From contig JACPIT010000011.1 in the NCBI GenBank assembly GCA_016187945.1, forward strand, positions 1 through 64,000: a stretch of 64,000 nt of DNA, read 5' to 3'. The stretch comes from Opitutia bacterium (lineage in GTDB: Bacteria > Verrucomicrobiota > Verrucomicrobiia > Opitutales > Opitutaceae). Positions 1 to 7,801 of this stretch are shown here, piece after piece (positions within the stretch are counted from its first letter, which is position 1; every line of letters starts with the position of its first letter). Made by a program: the position numbers and the translations under genes. The notes beneath the pieces are model-generated. The model had not been told where the DNA came from and did not search any database. It saw only the letters and a program-made list of their open reading frames with translations.

Positions 1-172
1 CGCTTGAAACCGGAACGAAGTCTGCTGACAGTCTGTCGGAAACCGGGCGTCGGTGACCGTCGCAGGGGATTGTTTCATCACCAACCATTTCAGCAGTTAT
101 CGCGCCCGGTTTCTTTCCTCGCGGTGAAATATCCGGGCTAACGTTGCTCCCGGCGCGGCCGGCAGTCGCGCC

Positions 173-1945
173 CTACCTCACAGAAAAGGCCATTCCCTCC
201 TCCGGCAACAGCGGCGACGGAGCCCGCAAATACTCGCGATCCGTAAGCGTCCGCAAAAACGCCACGAGCGCCGCCTGATCGTCGGCGCTCAACCCGAGCC
301 CGCTCTTCGGATGCTTCGCGAGATTCGGATCGAGGTTCGCCGCACGCTGCATGCCGTGGTCGTAGTGCCCGACGACTTCCTCGAGCGTCTGAAAACGCCC
401 GTCGTGCATGTAGGGCGCAGTGAGCGCGACGTTGCGCAGCGACGGCGTCTTGAAGCGCCCGCGGTCGTCGGCGCGACCCGTCGCGTTCTGCGCGCCGGCG
501 TCGAGCGCCACGAGATCGAGCCCGTTGTTCTTCGCCGCGAAATCGCTGAAGAGCGGGCCGCCGTGGCAATGAAAACAGTCCGCGCCGTTCCGGCCGCGCG
601 CGGGGTCGTATTCCATCATGAACAGCTCGAACCCGCGCTGCTCCTGAGTCGACAGCTTCGTCGTGCCCGCCCGCGCGGCGTCGAAGCGCGAGCGATTCGA
701 CACGAGCGTGAGCAGGAACTGCTCGAACGCCCGGCCGATGCGCTCGCCGGTGATTTCTTCGCTGCCGAACGCCGCGGCAAAATCCTCCCGCACGCGCGGA
801 TCGTCGCTGAGATCGACGACGACGTCGGCCACGCCCGCGTGCATCTCGATCGGATTCGTCATCGCGGCGAGCGCCTGCTCGCGGATGGTTTTCTTCGTGC
901 CGTCCCACGCGTAGGCGGGATGCCACGCGAGATTGAAGAGCGGCATCGCGTTGCGCCGGCCGAGATCGCCTTCGCTGCCGCGGCTGAGCGCGACGCGGTC
1001 GCTGAATGCCGCGCGCGGATCGTGACAGCTCGCGCACGACTGCTCGCCGTTGCGCGAGAGGCGGCGGTCGAAAAACAGATGCTCGCCGAGCGCGACGCCT
1101 TCCTCGGTCAGAGGGTTGTCGGCGGGCAAGCTCGGTTGCGGAAATCCCGCCGGCACCGTGAATGCGAGCGGCGTGCCCGACGTCGCGCGCGTGGCCGGCT
1201 TTTCTTGCGCCGCCACGGCGCACGCGTCGGCCGTCCGCGCCTCGAGCCAGAAAAACGCGCGCTCCGTGCTGCGCGCCAGCGCGCCGGCCAGTGAGTCGCC
1301 GGCCGCCGAGTGCGTGGAGTCGCTGCCGTCGCTCGTCGCGAGCCGGCGGTCGCGAAACAGCGCAGCGACGTTCAGCGCGAGTTCGACCTGCGTCGCCGCA
1401 TCGACTTTGAAATCCGCGAGGAAGCGCACGGTCATGAGCTGCGCGTCCTTCGCGAGATGATAGGAAAAACCGGCGGCATCGCCGCCGCCGGGCTCGCGCC
1501 AATACCCTTCAAGCGCGAGGAAAACATAACCGCCCGACCAGCTCCAGTGTAGCCCGTTGGTTTGTGGATTCAGAGCATGGCCGGGCGGCCAAATTCCAGG
1601 ATCGGCGTGGTTCACCGCGTCGGGCACGCCGATGCGAACCTGCAAACCGCGGTAGTCGCCCGCCGGCACGTTCGCGAGCGCGACCTCCAGCCGTCCGCTC
1701 GCGGCGTCGACGAAGCCGTATTGCCCCTCGAGGCGCACGACCGAGCCGTCGGGCCGCAACAGTTGAAAATCCGACAACAGCGCCGCGAGCCGCGTCACGC
1801 GCACCGTCTGCCCCGCCGCCGTGGCGAACTCGCCCGCCGGCACCGCGAGCGGCGCATCGCCCCAGCGCGGCGCGATCCGCACGCTCAGCTCCGCCGCACC
1901 GAGAGCGACGGCGACGGAGGCAAACAGGCAGACGAGGCGGAGCAT
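173..1945 (-). CDS. MbnP-MbnH fusion: copper-binding protein fused to di-haem MauG/CCP-like enzyme
   Basis: 590 aa with an N-terminal signal peptide (about 1-18). Residues 19-240 resemble the MbnP family: the stretch near W134 and W136, followed by GGYVFLALEG, matches the conserved Trp/Gly/Tyr block of MbnP. Residues 270-575 are a di-haem cytochrome c peroxidase/MauG-type domain with two CXXCH haem sites (C304-H308 and C457-H461) and the PYMHDGR motif at 511-517. In methanotrophs MbnH and MbnP are separate, and MbnH converts an MbnP tryptophan to kynurenine, creating a Cu(I) site. Here substrate and enzyme would be one periplasmic polypeptide (inference). The ATG at 1945 is divergent from the response-regulator gene. 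The TAG stop lies in a GTAG-ended repeat-like sequence. No methanobactin precursor or biosynthesis gene is seen nearby. Family call is firm for the enzyme half and good for the MbnP half. Confidence 0.85.
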   Translation of the reverse strand: MLRLVCLFASVAVALGAAELSVRIAPRWGDAPLAVPAGEFATAAGQTVRVTRLAALLSDFQLLRPDGSVVRLEGQYGFVDAASGRLEVALANVPAGDYRGLQVRIGVPDAVNHADPGIWPPGHALNPQTNGLHWSWSGGYVFLALEGYWREPGGGDAAGFSYHLAKDAQLMTVRFLADFKVDAATQVELALNVAALFRDRRLATSDGSDSTHSAAGDSLAGALARSTERAFFWLEARTADACAVAAQEKPATRATSGTPLAFTVPAGFPQPSLPADNPLTEEGVALGEHLFFDRRLSRNGEQSCASCHDPRAAFSDRVALSRGSEGDLGRRNAMPLFNLAWHPAYAWDGTKKTIREQALAAMTNPIEMHAGVADVVVDLSDDPRVREDFAAAFGSEEITGERIGRAFEQFLLTLVSNRSRFDAARAGTTKLSTQEQRGFELFMMEYDPARGRNGADCFHCHGGPLFSDFAAKNNGLDLVALDAGAQNATGRADDRGRFKTPSLRNVALTAPYMHDGRFQTLEEVVGHYDHGMQRAANLDPNLAKHPKSGLGLSADDQAALVAFLRTLTDREYLRAPSPLLPEEGMAFSVR

Positions 1946-1965
1946 GTCGCGAGCATCGCGCGCGC

Positions 1966-2017
1966 GGGTTAAGTGCGTGTGCGCGCCGCGCCGCGAAATT
2001 GTTAAGCGCGGGTAAAG
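1966..2017. promoter_or_regulatory. Putative operator: paired GTTAAG boxes in the MbnPH / response-regulator divergent region
   Basis: Two GTTAAG boxes start at 1968 and 2001, 33 bp apart (about three helical turns). The second reads GTTAAGCGCGGGTAAA and ends 39 bp before the regulator ATG. The same arrangement recurs before the kinase gene at 4778-4828. OmpR-family regulators usually bind direct repeats, so autoregulation by the neighbouring regulator is a reasonable inference. Not proven. Confidence 0.45.
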
Positions 2018-2055
2018 GTTGCGGCGCCGCGCCCGACGAGCACCATGCTGCCGCC

Positions 2056-2793
2056 ATGGATTCCTCCGCGCCCGGCCGCACGCGGCTGCTGATGATCGAC
2101 GACGACCGCAAACTCTGCCGCCTCGTCGCGACCTACCTCGAGCCGCTGGCGTTCGAGGTCGTCGCCGTGCACGACGGCCGCCTCGGTCTCGAACGCGCCA
2201 CTGACGCGGCGGAGAAATGGCACGCCGTCATCCTCGACGTGATGCTGCCCGGGCTGGACGGCTTCGAGGTGCTGCGCGGCATCCGCCAGAAAAGCACCGT
2301 GCCGGTGCTGATGCTCACGGCGCGCGGCGACGAGACAGATCGCATCGTCGGCCTCGAAGTCGGCGCGGACGATTACCTGCCGAAGACTTTTTCGACGCGC
2401 GAACTCCTCGCGCGCCTCCGCGCCGTGCTGCGCCGCGCGGCGACCGCCACGACGCCAGCGAGCGCGGCGGCCGCGCCCGTCCAGGAACTCGTGGTCGGCG
2501 ACCTGCGCGTGAATCTCGACGCCCGCAGCGCCGCGATGGGCGCGACGGCGTTGGTGCTGACGCCGGTCGAGTTCGACTTGCTGGCGAGTCTCGCGAAGGC
2601 GCGCGGCCGCGTGAAGACGCGCGAGGCGCTCCTCGACGAGTGTCGCGACCGCAACTACGACGTCTTCGACCGCTCGATCGACGTGCACATCTCGGCGCTA
2701 CGGAGAAAGCTCGGCGACGACGCGAAGCAGCCGCGCTTCATCCGCACGCTGCGCTCTACGGGCTACATGCTCGTCGATCCGCGAGCGGAGTAG
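2056..2793 (+). CDS. OmpR/PhoB-family response regulator
   Basis: 245 aa. Receiver domain at 9-123 with the acidic pair at D15-D17, phosphoacceptor D61 in ILDVMLPGLDG, T88 and K110 (KT instead of the usual KP after the lysine). A winged-helix DNA-binding domain follows a Thr/Ala-rich linker and fills about 150-240, with the typical LTPVEFDLLASLAK and VDVHISALRRKLGDD-type motifs. It would act as a cytoplasmic transcription factor phosphorylated by the kinase at 4870, its likely partner although a divergent gene lies between them. The ATG at 2056 was chosen because the receiver begins right after it; the reading frame stays open far upstream, but that part is antisense to MbnPH. TAG stop sits at the start of a GTAGGGCCGG sequence. 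Confidence 0.9.
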   Translation: MDSSAPGRTRLLMIDDDRKLCRLVATYLEPLAFEVVAVHDGRLGLERATDAAEKWHAVILDVMLPGLDGFEVLRGIRQKSTVPVLMLTARGDETDRIVGLEVGADDYLPKTFSTRELLARLRAVLRRAATATTPASAAAAPVQELVVGDLRVNLDARSAAMGATALVLTPVEFDLLASLAKARGRVKTREALLDECRDRNYDVFDRSIDVHISALRRKLGDDAKQPRFIRTLRSTGYMLVDPRAE

Positions 2794-2817
2794 GGCCGGC
2801 CGGCACGGCTGCCTTGA

Positions 2818-2894
2818 TGTAGGAGCGACTTTACGCCGCGACCGGTTACGGCGGTGGCAACACGTTCGCATCGCGGCGTAAAGCCGCTCCTACA
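2818..2894. repeat. Palindromic repeat, family A (GTAGGAGCG...), copy 1
   Basis: 24-base arms at 2818-2841 and 2871-2894, complementary except for one base (core TTTACGCCGCGA / TCGCGGCGTAAA). Same family at 12326-12405 and, degenerate, at 29106-29189. REP-like intergenic element between the regulator gene and the convergent YHYH gene. Confidence 0.85.
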
Positions 2895-2953
2895 GGTCAC
2901 GCAATCAGAACGTGGCGCCTGCTCCGACGGGTGCGTCGCTGCGACGATCGGGG

Positions 2954-3014
2954 GTAGTGCGGTGCTTCAGCCCGCACTGCAAATTTTTCGGCGCGGGCTG
3001 AAGCACCGCGCTAC
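2954..3014. repeat. Palindromic repeat, family B, copy 1; contains the YHYH gene stop codon
   Basis: Arms at 2954-2975 and 2993-3014 (GTAGYGCGGTGCTTCAGCCC and its complement) around a short AT-rich loop. The TAG stop of the YHYH gene (3011-3013) lies in the terminal GTAG of the right arm. A second copy is at 12429-12490. Confidence 0.85.
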
Positions 3015-4744
3015 TTTCCGAGCTTCCGGCCGCCGAGCCGCACCGCACGCGCGAACGCGATCAGCGAGAACGCCGCGAGGAACCAGCCGCTGGGCGCGCC
3101 CCCGCCTCCGCCGCCGGAGGACGCGCTCGCGGCGGCGGCGGGCGACGTGGTCGTCGTCGGGGTGGTTGTCGTGGTCGTGGTGGTCGAATTTGCCGGCGTG
3201 CTCGCGCCGTTGGTCGCGCCGGTGGCGGTGCTGCCGGTGCCGGTGTAGTGGGGCGTGGCCGTCGTGCCGACGGGGGTGCCGACGGTGGCGTTGGTGTCGT
3301 AGGTCGCGATCGCGGTGAGCGTGACGCGGAAGTAAGCCGCCGTCGCCGCGGTCGTGTAGCTCGTCGTCGCGCCGCCGCTCGTGATCGAGGAACTGAGCGT
3401 CGCGAACGTCGCGTTGTCGGACGACGACTCCAGTTTGTAGGTCGCGCCTTCGGCGGAGTTCCACTGGAGCGCGACGCCGCTGCCGGACGCGGTGCCGGTG
3501 AGCGTGAGGGCGGCGGCGGGGGCGCCGCGGTCGTATTCGGTGACGGTTTCGCTCACGCTCGTGACGGCGCCGCCGGTCGGATTGCCGTAGAACCAGCGGC
3601 CGATGAGGTGCGGGAATTTCGGCGTGCCGTCGGCTTCGATCGTGACGAAGTAGGCGTAGGTGCCGCTCGGGAATTCGGGCGTCACGCAGAAGCGGCCGTT
3701 GAATTGGTCGAGGTCGAAGTCGACGCCCTGCATCCGGCCGAGGTCGCCGAGGTAGTCGTAGTCCTCGAGGTAGTGGCCGAGCGCGTAGGTCGTCGAGACG
3801 GCGGGGCCGTATTGTGCCGCGGTGAGCGTCGTGCGGTTTTGCGCGCGCTGCGCCCACGCAGGCAGCGTCGTGCGGCCGGTGGCGCTGAGATTGGTCGTGC
3901 CGGTGCCGCCGTTGCGGAGGACGTAGCCGGACGTGAGACGGCGCACTTCGCTCGCGGCGCTGAGCGGCGACGAGTAGCCATAGGGGCCGTAGATCGGATA
4001 GCCGTCGGCCATCCAGCCGAGGATCGGCGAGTGCTTCGTGACGGCGGTCGCGCTCTCGCGGTAGCTGCGCGTGGTGGCGTCGTAATCGACGTGGTCGCCG
4101 ACGAGGTGGCGGAGCGCGGGCGTGTTGGCATGGTAGTGGTATTGCGCGCCGGCCTGGTGCGCGTAGGCGGGATCGAAGGTCTGGCCTTCGTTCGCGTAGG
4201 CTTCGCGATTCCAGATGCCGTCGCCGCGCGCGGTGCTGCCGGGCTCGGCGTCGGTCCCGCTCGCGTTGGTGTAGGAATACGTGTCGCGGTTGTCGAAGAG
4301 CGCGACGCCGTCGATGCCGTAGCCGATCGCGCCGGCGCTCGTGAGCGTCTTCGTCGCGGGCACGGTCGGATTGCGCGGCAGGCGATAGAGCACGTTCGTG
4401 TTCGCGGGGAAATTCGGGAACGTCTGCGTGTGCGCGGCGTTGCCATACCACGGCCCCATCGTGTGGTAACCGAGGCCGGTCGAGCGCAGGTAGACCCAAT
4501 CGCTCGAGTAGGAAACCTGCGTGACGCCCGCGTAGGCCGGCGAGGATTGCGTGCCGGAGCCGCGGCTCCACGTGGTCGAGGCGGTGCCGGCGGATTTCGC
4601 GGCGTCGCTCTGGTAGAGGCGCGCGTAGTTGCCGGCGGCGTCGGCGAGCCACGACGTGATGCGCGGATCGGTGACGTTTTGCGCGGCGAGCGGCGCAGCG
4701 AGAGAAACGAAAACAGCAAGGCGGGACCAGCGAAGCGGGTTCAT
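3011..4744 (-). CDS. Secreted YHYH-domain protein with Gly-rich C-terminal sorting-like tail
   Basis: 577 aa. Signal peptide at about 1-21. A YHYH domain spans roughly 70-400: the literal YHYH tetrapeptide is at 202-205, followed by HSPILGWMADGYPIYGPYGY at 238-257, the hallmark of the family. The function of YHYH proteins is not established; the conserved histidines suggest metal binding. A fibronectin-III-like stretch follows, then a Thr/Ser-rich linker. The C-terminus is a Gly6 run, a hydrophobic segment (WFLAAFSLIAFARAV) and a basic end, resembling a GlyGly-CTERM-type surface-sorting tail. The gene is divergent from the histidine kinase gene and shares its GTTAAG-box intergenic region, suggesting common control with MbnPH. 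The TAG stop falls inside a repeat arm. Confidence 0.85.
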   Translation of the reverse strand: MNPLRWSRLAVFVSLAAPLAAQNVTDPRITSWLADAAGNYARLYQSDAAKSAGTASTTWSRGSGTQSSPAYAGVTQVSYSSDWVYLRSTGLGYHTMGPWYGNAAHTQTFPNFPANTNVLYRLPRNPTVPATKTLTSAGAIGYGIDGVALFDNRDTYSYTNASGTDAEPGSTARGDGIWNREAYANEGQTFDPAYAHQAGAQYHYHANTPALRHLVGDHVDYDATTRSYRESATAVTKHSPILGWMADGYPIYGPYGYSSPLSAASEVRRLTSGYVLRNGGTGTTNLSATGRTTLPAWAQRAQNRTTLTAAQYGPAVSTTYALGHYLEDYDYLGDLGRMQGVDFDLDQFNGRFCVTPEFPSGTYAYFVTIEADGTPKFPHLIGRWFYGNPTGGAVTSVSETVTEYDRGAPAAALTLTGTASGSGVALQWNSAEGATYKLESSSDNATFATLSSSITSGGATTSYTTAATAAYFRVTLTAIATYDTNATVGTPVGTTATPHYTGTGSTATGATNGASTPANSTTTTTTTTPTTTTSPAAAASASSGGGGGGAPSGWFLAAFSLIAFARAVRLGGRKLGK

Positions 4745-4777
4745 GGGCGTGGAGGGTTGGCCGAGTGAACCGCGCGG

Positions 4778-4828
4778 CGGTTAAGCGCGGATGTGGCGCG
4801 CGGCGCTTTTTGTTAAGGCCGGGTAAAT
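4778..4828. promoter_or_regulatory. Putative operator: paired GTTAAG boxes in the YHYH / kinase divergent region
   Basis: GTTAAG boxes start at 4780 and 4812 (32 bp apart). The second reads GTTAAGGCCGGGTAAA and ends 42 bp before the kinase start. It mirrors the 1966-2017 region in box order, spacing and distance to the start codon, so the two regions look like duplicates under the same regulator. Confidence 0.45.
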
Positions 4829-4869
4829 GGGCGGGATTTTTCGCGCGCGCCCGCTAGCTTCGGCGACGC

Positions 4870-6333
4870 TTGAAGCTCTCCCCGCCCCTCTGGATCAAAG
4901 TCTGGCTGCTGCTCGCCGTGAATTTCGCGCTGCTCGCGACGCTCGGCGCGGCGTGGTTCTTCGCGCGCAGCGAGCGCGGCTGGGAACGGATCGCGCTCGG
5001 GCCGCTCGGCGATCGCGTCGCAGCGATCGCGGACGACATCGCCGACCGTCTGTGGTCCGCGCCGCCGGAAGAAGCGGCAGCGGTGCTGGACGCCGAGGCG
5101 AGCGAGCGCGGAGTGGATTTCCTGTGGCTGCGCAACGACGGACTCGTGCTCGCGGGACCATCGCTGCCGCTGCCGGCGCCGGTGCGCGACGAGCTGCGGC
5201 GGCGCGGACCGCTCGACGCCGAGATGCGTGGCGGCCGACCGCCGGAGGACGACGTTCCGCGACCGCGCGGCGAACGCCTGCCGCCGGGGCAACTCCGCGG
5301 CGGGCCGGGACGGTTTTTGTTTCGCGTGGACGGCAGCTACTGGTTCGGCCTGCGTCTGCATCCCGCGCCGGAACAGGTGCGCGAAGACGACTTGCCGCCG
5401 CGCACGACGCTGGTGATCCGCGCGCGCTCGACGTGGAGTTTTGCCCGGCTGCTCGGGCTGCATTGGTGGGTCGGCGTCGCGGCGGGCGCGCTCGGGCTGT
5501 CGGTGCTGTTCTGGCTGCCGTTCGTGCGTTCGATCACGCGGCGGCTCGACGCGCTCACGGCGGCGACGGACCGGCTGGCCGAGGGGAAATTCGCCACGCG
5601 CGCGCCGGTCGGCGGCGCGGACGAGATCGGCCGGCTCGGCGGCGCGATCAACGGCATGGCGCAGCGCCTGGAGTCGCACGCGGAGGCGCAGAAACGTTTT
5701 CTCGGCGACGTCGCGCACGAACTCGGCTCGCCGCTCGGCCGCCTGCAAGTCGCCGTCGAACTCCTCGAGCAGCGCGCGCCCGGTCCGCTCCAGCCGGCGG
5801 TTGCGGACGTGCGCGAGGAAGTGCAGCAGATGGCGGAACTCGTGGGCGAACTGCTGGCGTTCACGCGCGCCGGATTGCAAGCGCCCGCGGCCGCGCGCGC
5901 GCCGGTGCCGCTGGCGCCGCTCGTCGCGGAGGCGCTCGCGCGCGAGAACGCGGACGGCCGCGTCGCGGTCGGCGTGCCCGCCGATCTCGTCGTGCTCGGC
6001 GACGCGGCGCTGCTGCGGCGCGCGATCGGCAATCTCGTGCGGAACGCGCTGCGCTACGGCGGCGGCGCGGTGCGCGTCGACGCGGAACGCGTCGCCGATC
6101 GCGTGCTCGTGCGCGTCGACGACGATGGCCCGGGCGTGCCGCCCGAGGCGTTGGCGCGGTTGGGCGAGCCGTTTTTCCGGCCGGAGAGCGCGCGGGCGCG
6201 CGACACCGGCGGCGTCGGACTTGGGCTCACGATCGTGCGCTCGAGCGCCGCGGCGTGCGGCGGCGAAGTGATTTTCGCGAACCGCGAGCCGCGCGGGTTT
6301 CGCGCGGAGTTGCGGCTGGCGGCGGCGGAGTAA
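4870..6333 (+). CDS. Two-component sensor histidine kinase
   Basis: 487 aa from a TTG start; the first membrane segment begins nine residues later, which supports this start. Topology: TM1 at about 11-31, a periplasmic sensor of about 160 residues rich in Arg/Pro/Gly near 110-145, TM2 at about 199-218, then HAMP (about 219-272). Phosphoacceptor H283 lies in AHELGSPL (H-box with G-S where R-T is common). ATPase domain with N392 (N box), DDDGPGVP at 417-424 and GGVGLGLTIV at 447-456. It probably phosphorylates the regulator at 2056-2793; the pair is split by the divergent YHYH gene. The signal is unknown; copper or an oxidant is suggested only by the MbnP-MbnH neighbour. Confidence 0.88.
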   Translation: MKLSPPLWIKVWLLLAVNFALLATLGAAWFFARSERGWERIALGPLGDRVAAIADDIADRLWSAPPEEAAAVLDAEASERGVDFLWLRNDGLVLAGPSLPLPAPVRDELRRRGPLDAEMRGGRPPEDDVPRPRGERLPPGQLRGGPGRFLFRVDGSYWFGLRLHPAPEQVREDDLPPRTTLVIRARSTWSFARLLGLHWWVGVAAGALGLSVLFWLPFVRSITRRLDALTAATDRLAEGKFATRAPVGGADEIGRLGGAINGMAQRLESHAEAQKRFLGDVAHELGSPLGRLQVAVELLEQRAPGPLQPAVADVREEVQQMAELVGELLAFTRAGLQAPAAARAPVPLAPLVAEALARENADGRVAVGVPADLVVLGDAALLRRAIGNLVRNALRYGGGAVRVDAERVADRVLVRVDDDGPGVPPEALARLGEPFFRPESARARDTGGVGLGLTIVRSSAAACGGEVIFANREPRGFRAELRLAAAE

Positions 6334-6431
6334 GGCGGGGAGCGCGCTCGCCGTGGCTCGTTGAGGCGCGGCGCGGCTCGTTGAATTTTTCGAGAGTGCG
6401 GAGACGCGTGGCTGCCCGCGGCGACGGTTGC

Positions 6432-6455
6432 CAGCCGACTGACGTCGGCTGCTAC
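6432..6455. repeat. Palindromic repeat, family C, single arm
   Basis: CAGCCGACTGACGTCGGCTG followed by CTAC: one arm of the family C element seen complete at 12172-12254. The arm is itself nearly palindromic. Located just after the kinase gene. Confidence 0.7.
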
Positions 6456-6540
6456 GAAATGGCGGGGCGCTTACGCGAGCTTAACAAAAATCCCGCGCGG
6501 GCTTCATACGGCGGTTACGCGCGGAGAGTTTAATGGCGCC

Positions 6541-6714
6541 ATGTTCCCCGCCATGAATTCCGCCGACAACTCCTCCGCTTCCGTTTCGTCCACCGCGACC
6601 GCGACGCCGGTCGTCGCCGTCCCGCAGATCAACGCTTTCAACTGGCTGCTCGTGCTCGGTTTTCCGGCCGAGGTCGCCGCCGCCGTCGTGCGCCCGGATA
6701 CGTTCGCGCGCTGA
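6541..6714 (+). CDS. Small unrecognised protein
   Basis: 57 aa from the ATG at 6541, or 53 aa from the ATG at 6553. Two halves: a Ser/Thr/Ala-rich N-terminus (about 1-27) and a hydrophobic C-terminal half (about 30-50, with FNWLLVLGFPAEVAAAVV) that could be one membrane segment or an amphipathic helix. It follows the kinase by about 200 bases. The upstream DNA has GCGGTTACGCGCGGA, close to the GTTAAG box A sequence, and CTTAAC (reverse of GTTAAG) at 6480-6485, so it may belong to the same regulon. No family recognised. It is too short to rule out chance. Confidence 0.4.
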   Translation: MFPAMNSADNSSASVSSTATATPVVAVPQINAFNWLLVLGFPAEVAAAVVRPDTFAR

Positions 6715-6725
6715 AGCGCTTCGAG

Positions 6726-6751
6726 GTAGGGCGAGTCGTCCCGACGAGCCG
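6726..6751. repeat. Palindromic repeat, family D, single arm
   Basis: GTAGGGCGAGTCGTCCCGAC followed by GAGCCG; complete inverted copies at 9813-9887 and, inside recD2, 27490-27561. Confidence 0.75.
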
Positions 6752-6794
6752 CCGTCGGCGGCGCGGCGGGAAATCCCGGCGCGCGGCAACGCCC

Positions 6795-7691
6795 TCAGGC
6801 GACGAGCAGACGCCGGCGCGCGAACACCCCGAGGAGCGCCAAGGCGCCGAACGCCGCAGCGAGCGCGGCAGGCTCGGGCACGACGGTGAGGTTGACTGTC
6901 GTGCGAAGCTCGAACAGCGACGCGGAAAACGCCGAGCCGTAGACGGAGGCGGGATTCTGGATGTCGTCGTAGCTCGCCTCGATCGTGTAGCTTCCGGCGG
7001 CGAGCTGGCCCGCGCCGACGATGAACGCAGGCGGCGTCGAGGGATAGTTGGCGGCGGCGTTCGTCGTCGGATCCCAGTTGGCGAAGTCGTTCGCGCCGTC
7101 CATCGAGGTGGAGCCGTTGATGCGCGAGTCGAAGTGGAATCCGTCCGTGGCGCCGGGCGTGCCGGTGAAGACGGCGTTGAAAGTGACCGTGAGCATCGCG
7201 GTGTTGCTGATCACGTAGCTGCCGCCGACCCACGAGCCGCCGCTGAGCGTGAGCAACGGGATGTTGAGCAGCGACGCGGCGAAGCTGCCGACCGTGACGG
7301 TCGCGGTGCCGCTCGGCGTGCCGGTGGGCGTGAAGGTGTAGCCGCCGGTGCCGTAGGTGGCGTTGAGGTTGGCCATGCTCGTGGGAGTGGTGTCCTCGAA
7401 CTGCCATTGCTTGTCGCCCGTGTTGAAGGTCATCGACGTCGCGCTGCCGCCGGGCGGCGTGACCGTCACCGCAGTCCACGGATTCGTCGCGGTGGTGCCA
7501 CTGTCGCCTTCGACGGCGGCGCGAAAGCGGAACGGCGTCGTCGGATCGGCGCTGAGATCGGAGACCGTGGCGCCGGTCTGCACGTAGGCGGCTTGGCGGG
7601 TGACGCTGACGAACTGGATCGTCTGAGCGGAAGCGGCGGCGGCAAAACCGAGAAACGCCGCCGCGAAGGCGTGGATACGACGCGTGGACAT
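6795..7691 (-). CDS. PEP-CTERM sorting-domain secreted protein
   Basis: 298 aa. A signal peptide at 1-22 ends AASA-Q. The mature region is Thr/Gly/Ser-rich and predicted beta-rich, with no recognised enzyme motif. The C-terminus (271-298) is a PEP-CTERM signal: VPEPAALAAAFGALALLGVF followed by an ARRR basic end. Such tails are recognised by the exosortase/EpsH system, which exports and processes proteins usually linked to exopolysaccharide. No exosortase gene is in the window. Single gene, minus strand, no close operon partner; the OPT gene ends 110 bp upstream on the same strand. Function unknown beyond export. Confidence 0.85.
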   Translation of the reverse strand: MSTRRIHAFAAAFLGFAAAASAQTIQFVSVTRQAAYVQTGATVSDLSADPTTPFRFRAAVEGDSGTTATNPWTAVTVTPPGGSATSMTFNTGDKQWQFEDTTPTSMANLNATYGTGGYTFTPTGTPSGTATVTVGSFAASLLNIPLLTLSGGSWVGGSYVISNTAMLTVTFNAVFTGTPGATDGFHFDSRINGSTSMDGANDFANWDPTTNAAANYPSTPPAFIVGAGQLAAGSYTIEASYDDIQNPASVYGSAFSASLFELRTTVNLTVVPEPAALAAAFGALALLGVFARRRLLVA

Positions 7692-7801
7692 GGCGCAGAG
7701 GTGTAAGAAAAACCGCCGCGCGCGCTACCTTGCAGTTTGGAATCGCCCGCCCGGCCAGCCGCCGCCGCGCGTCGGGCGGCGGCGACGCGCGGCCGCGCCG
7801 C

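Noticed and set aside
2818-3014. CRISPR array
   Set aside because: The repeats are inverted pairs of different families with no regular spacers and no cas genes.
173-6333. Methanobactin cluster
   Set aside because: MbnP-MbnH are present but no precursor peptide, MbnB or MbnC homologue is visible, so only the copper-protein part is claimed.
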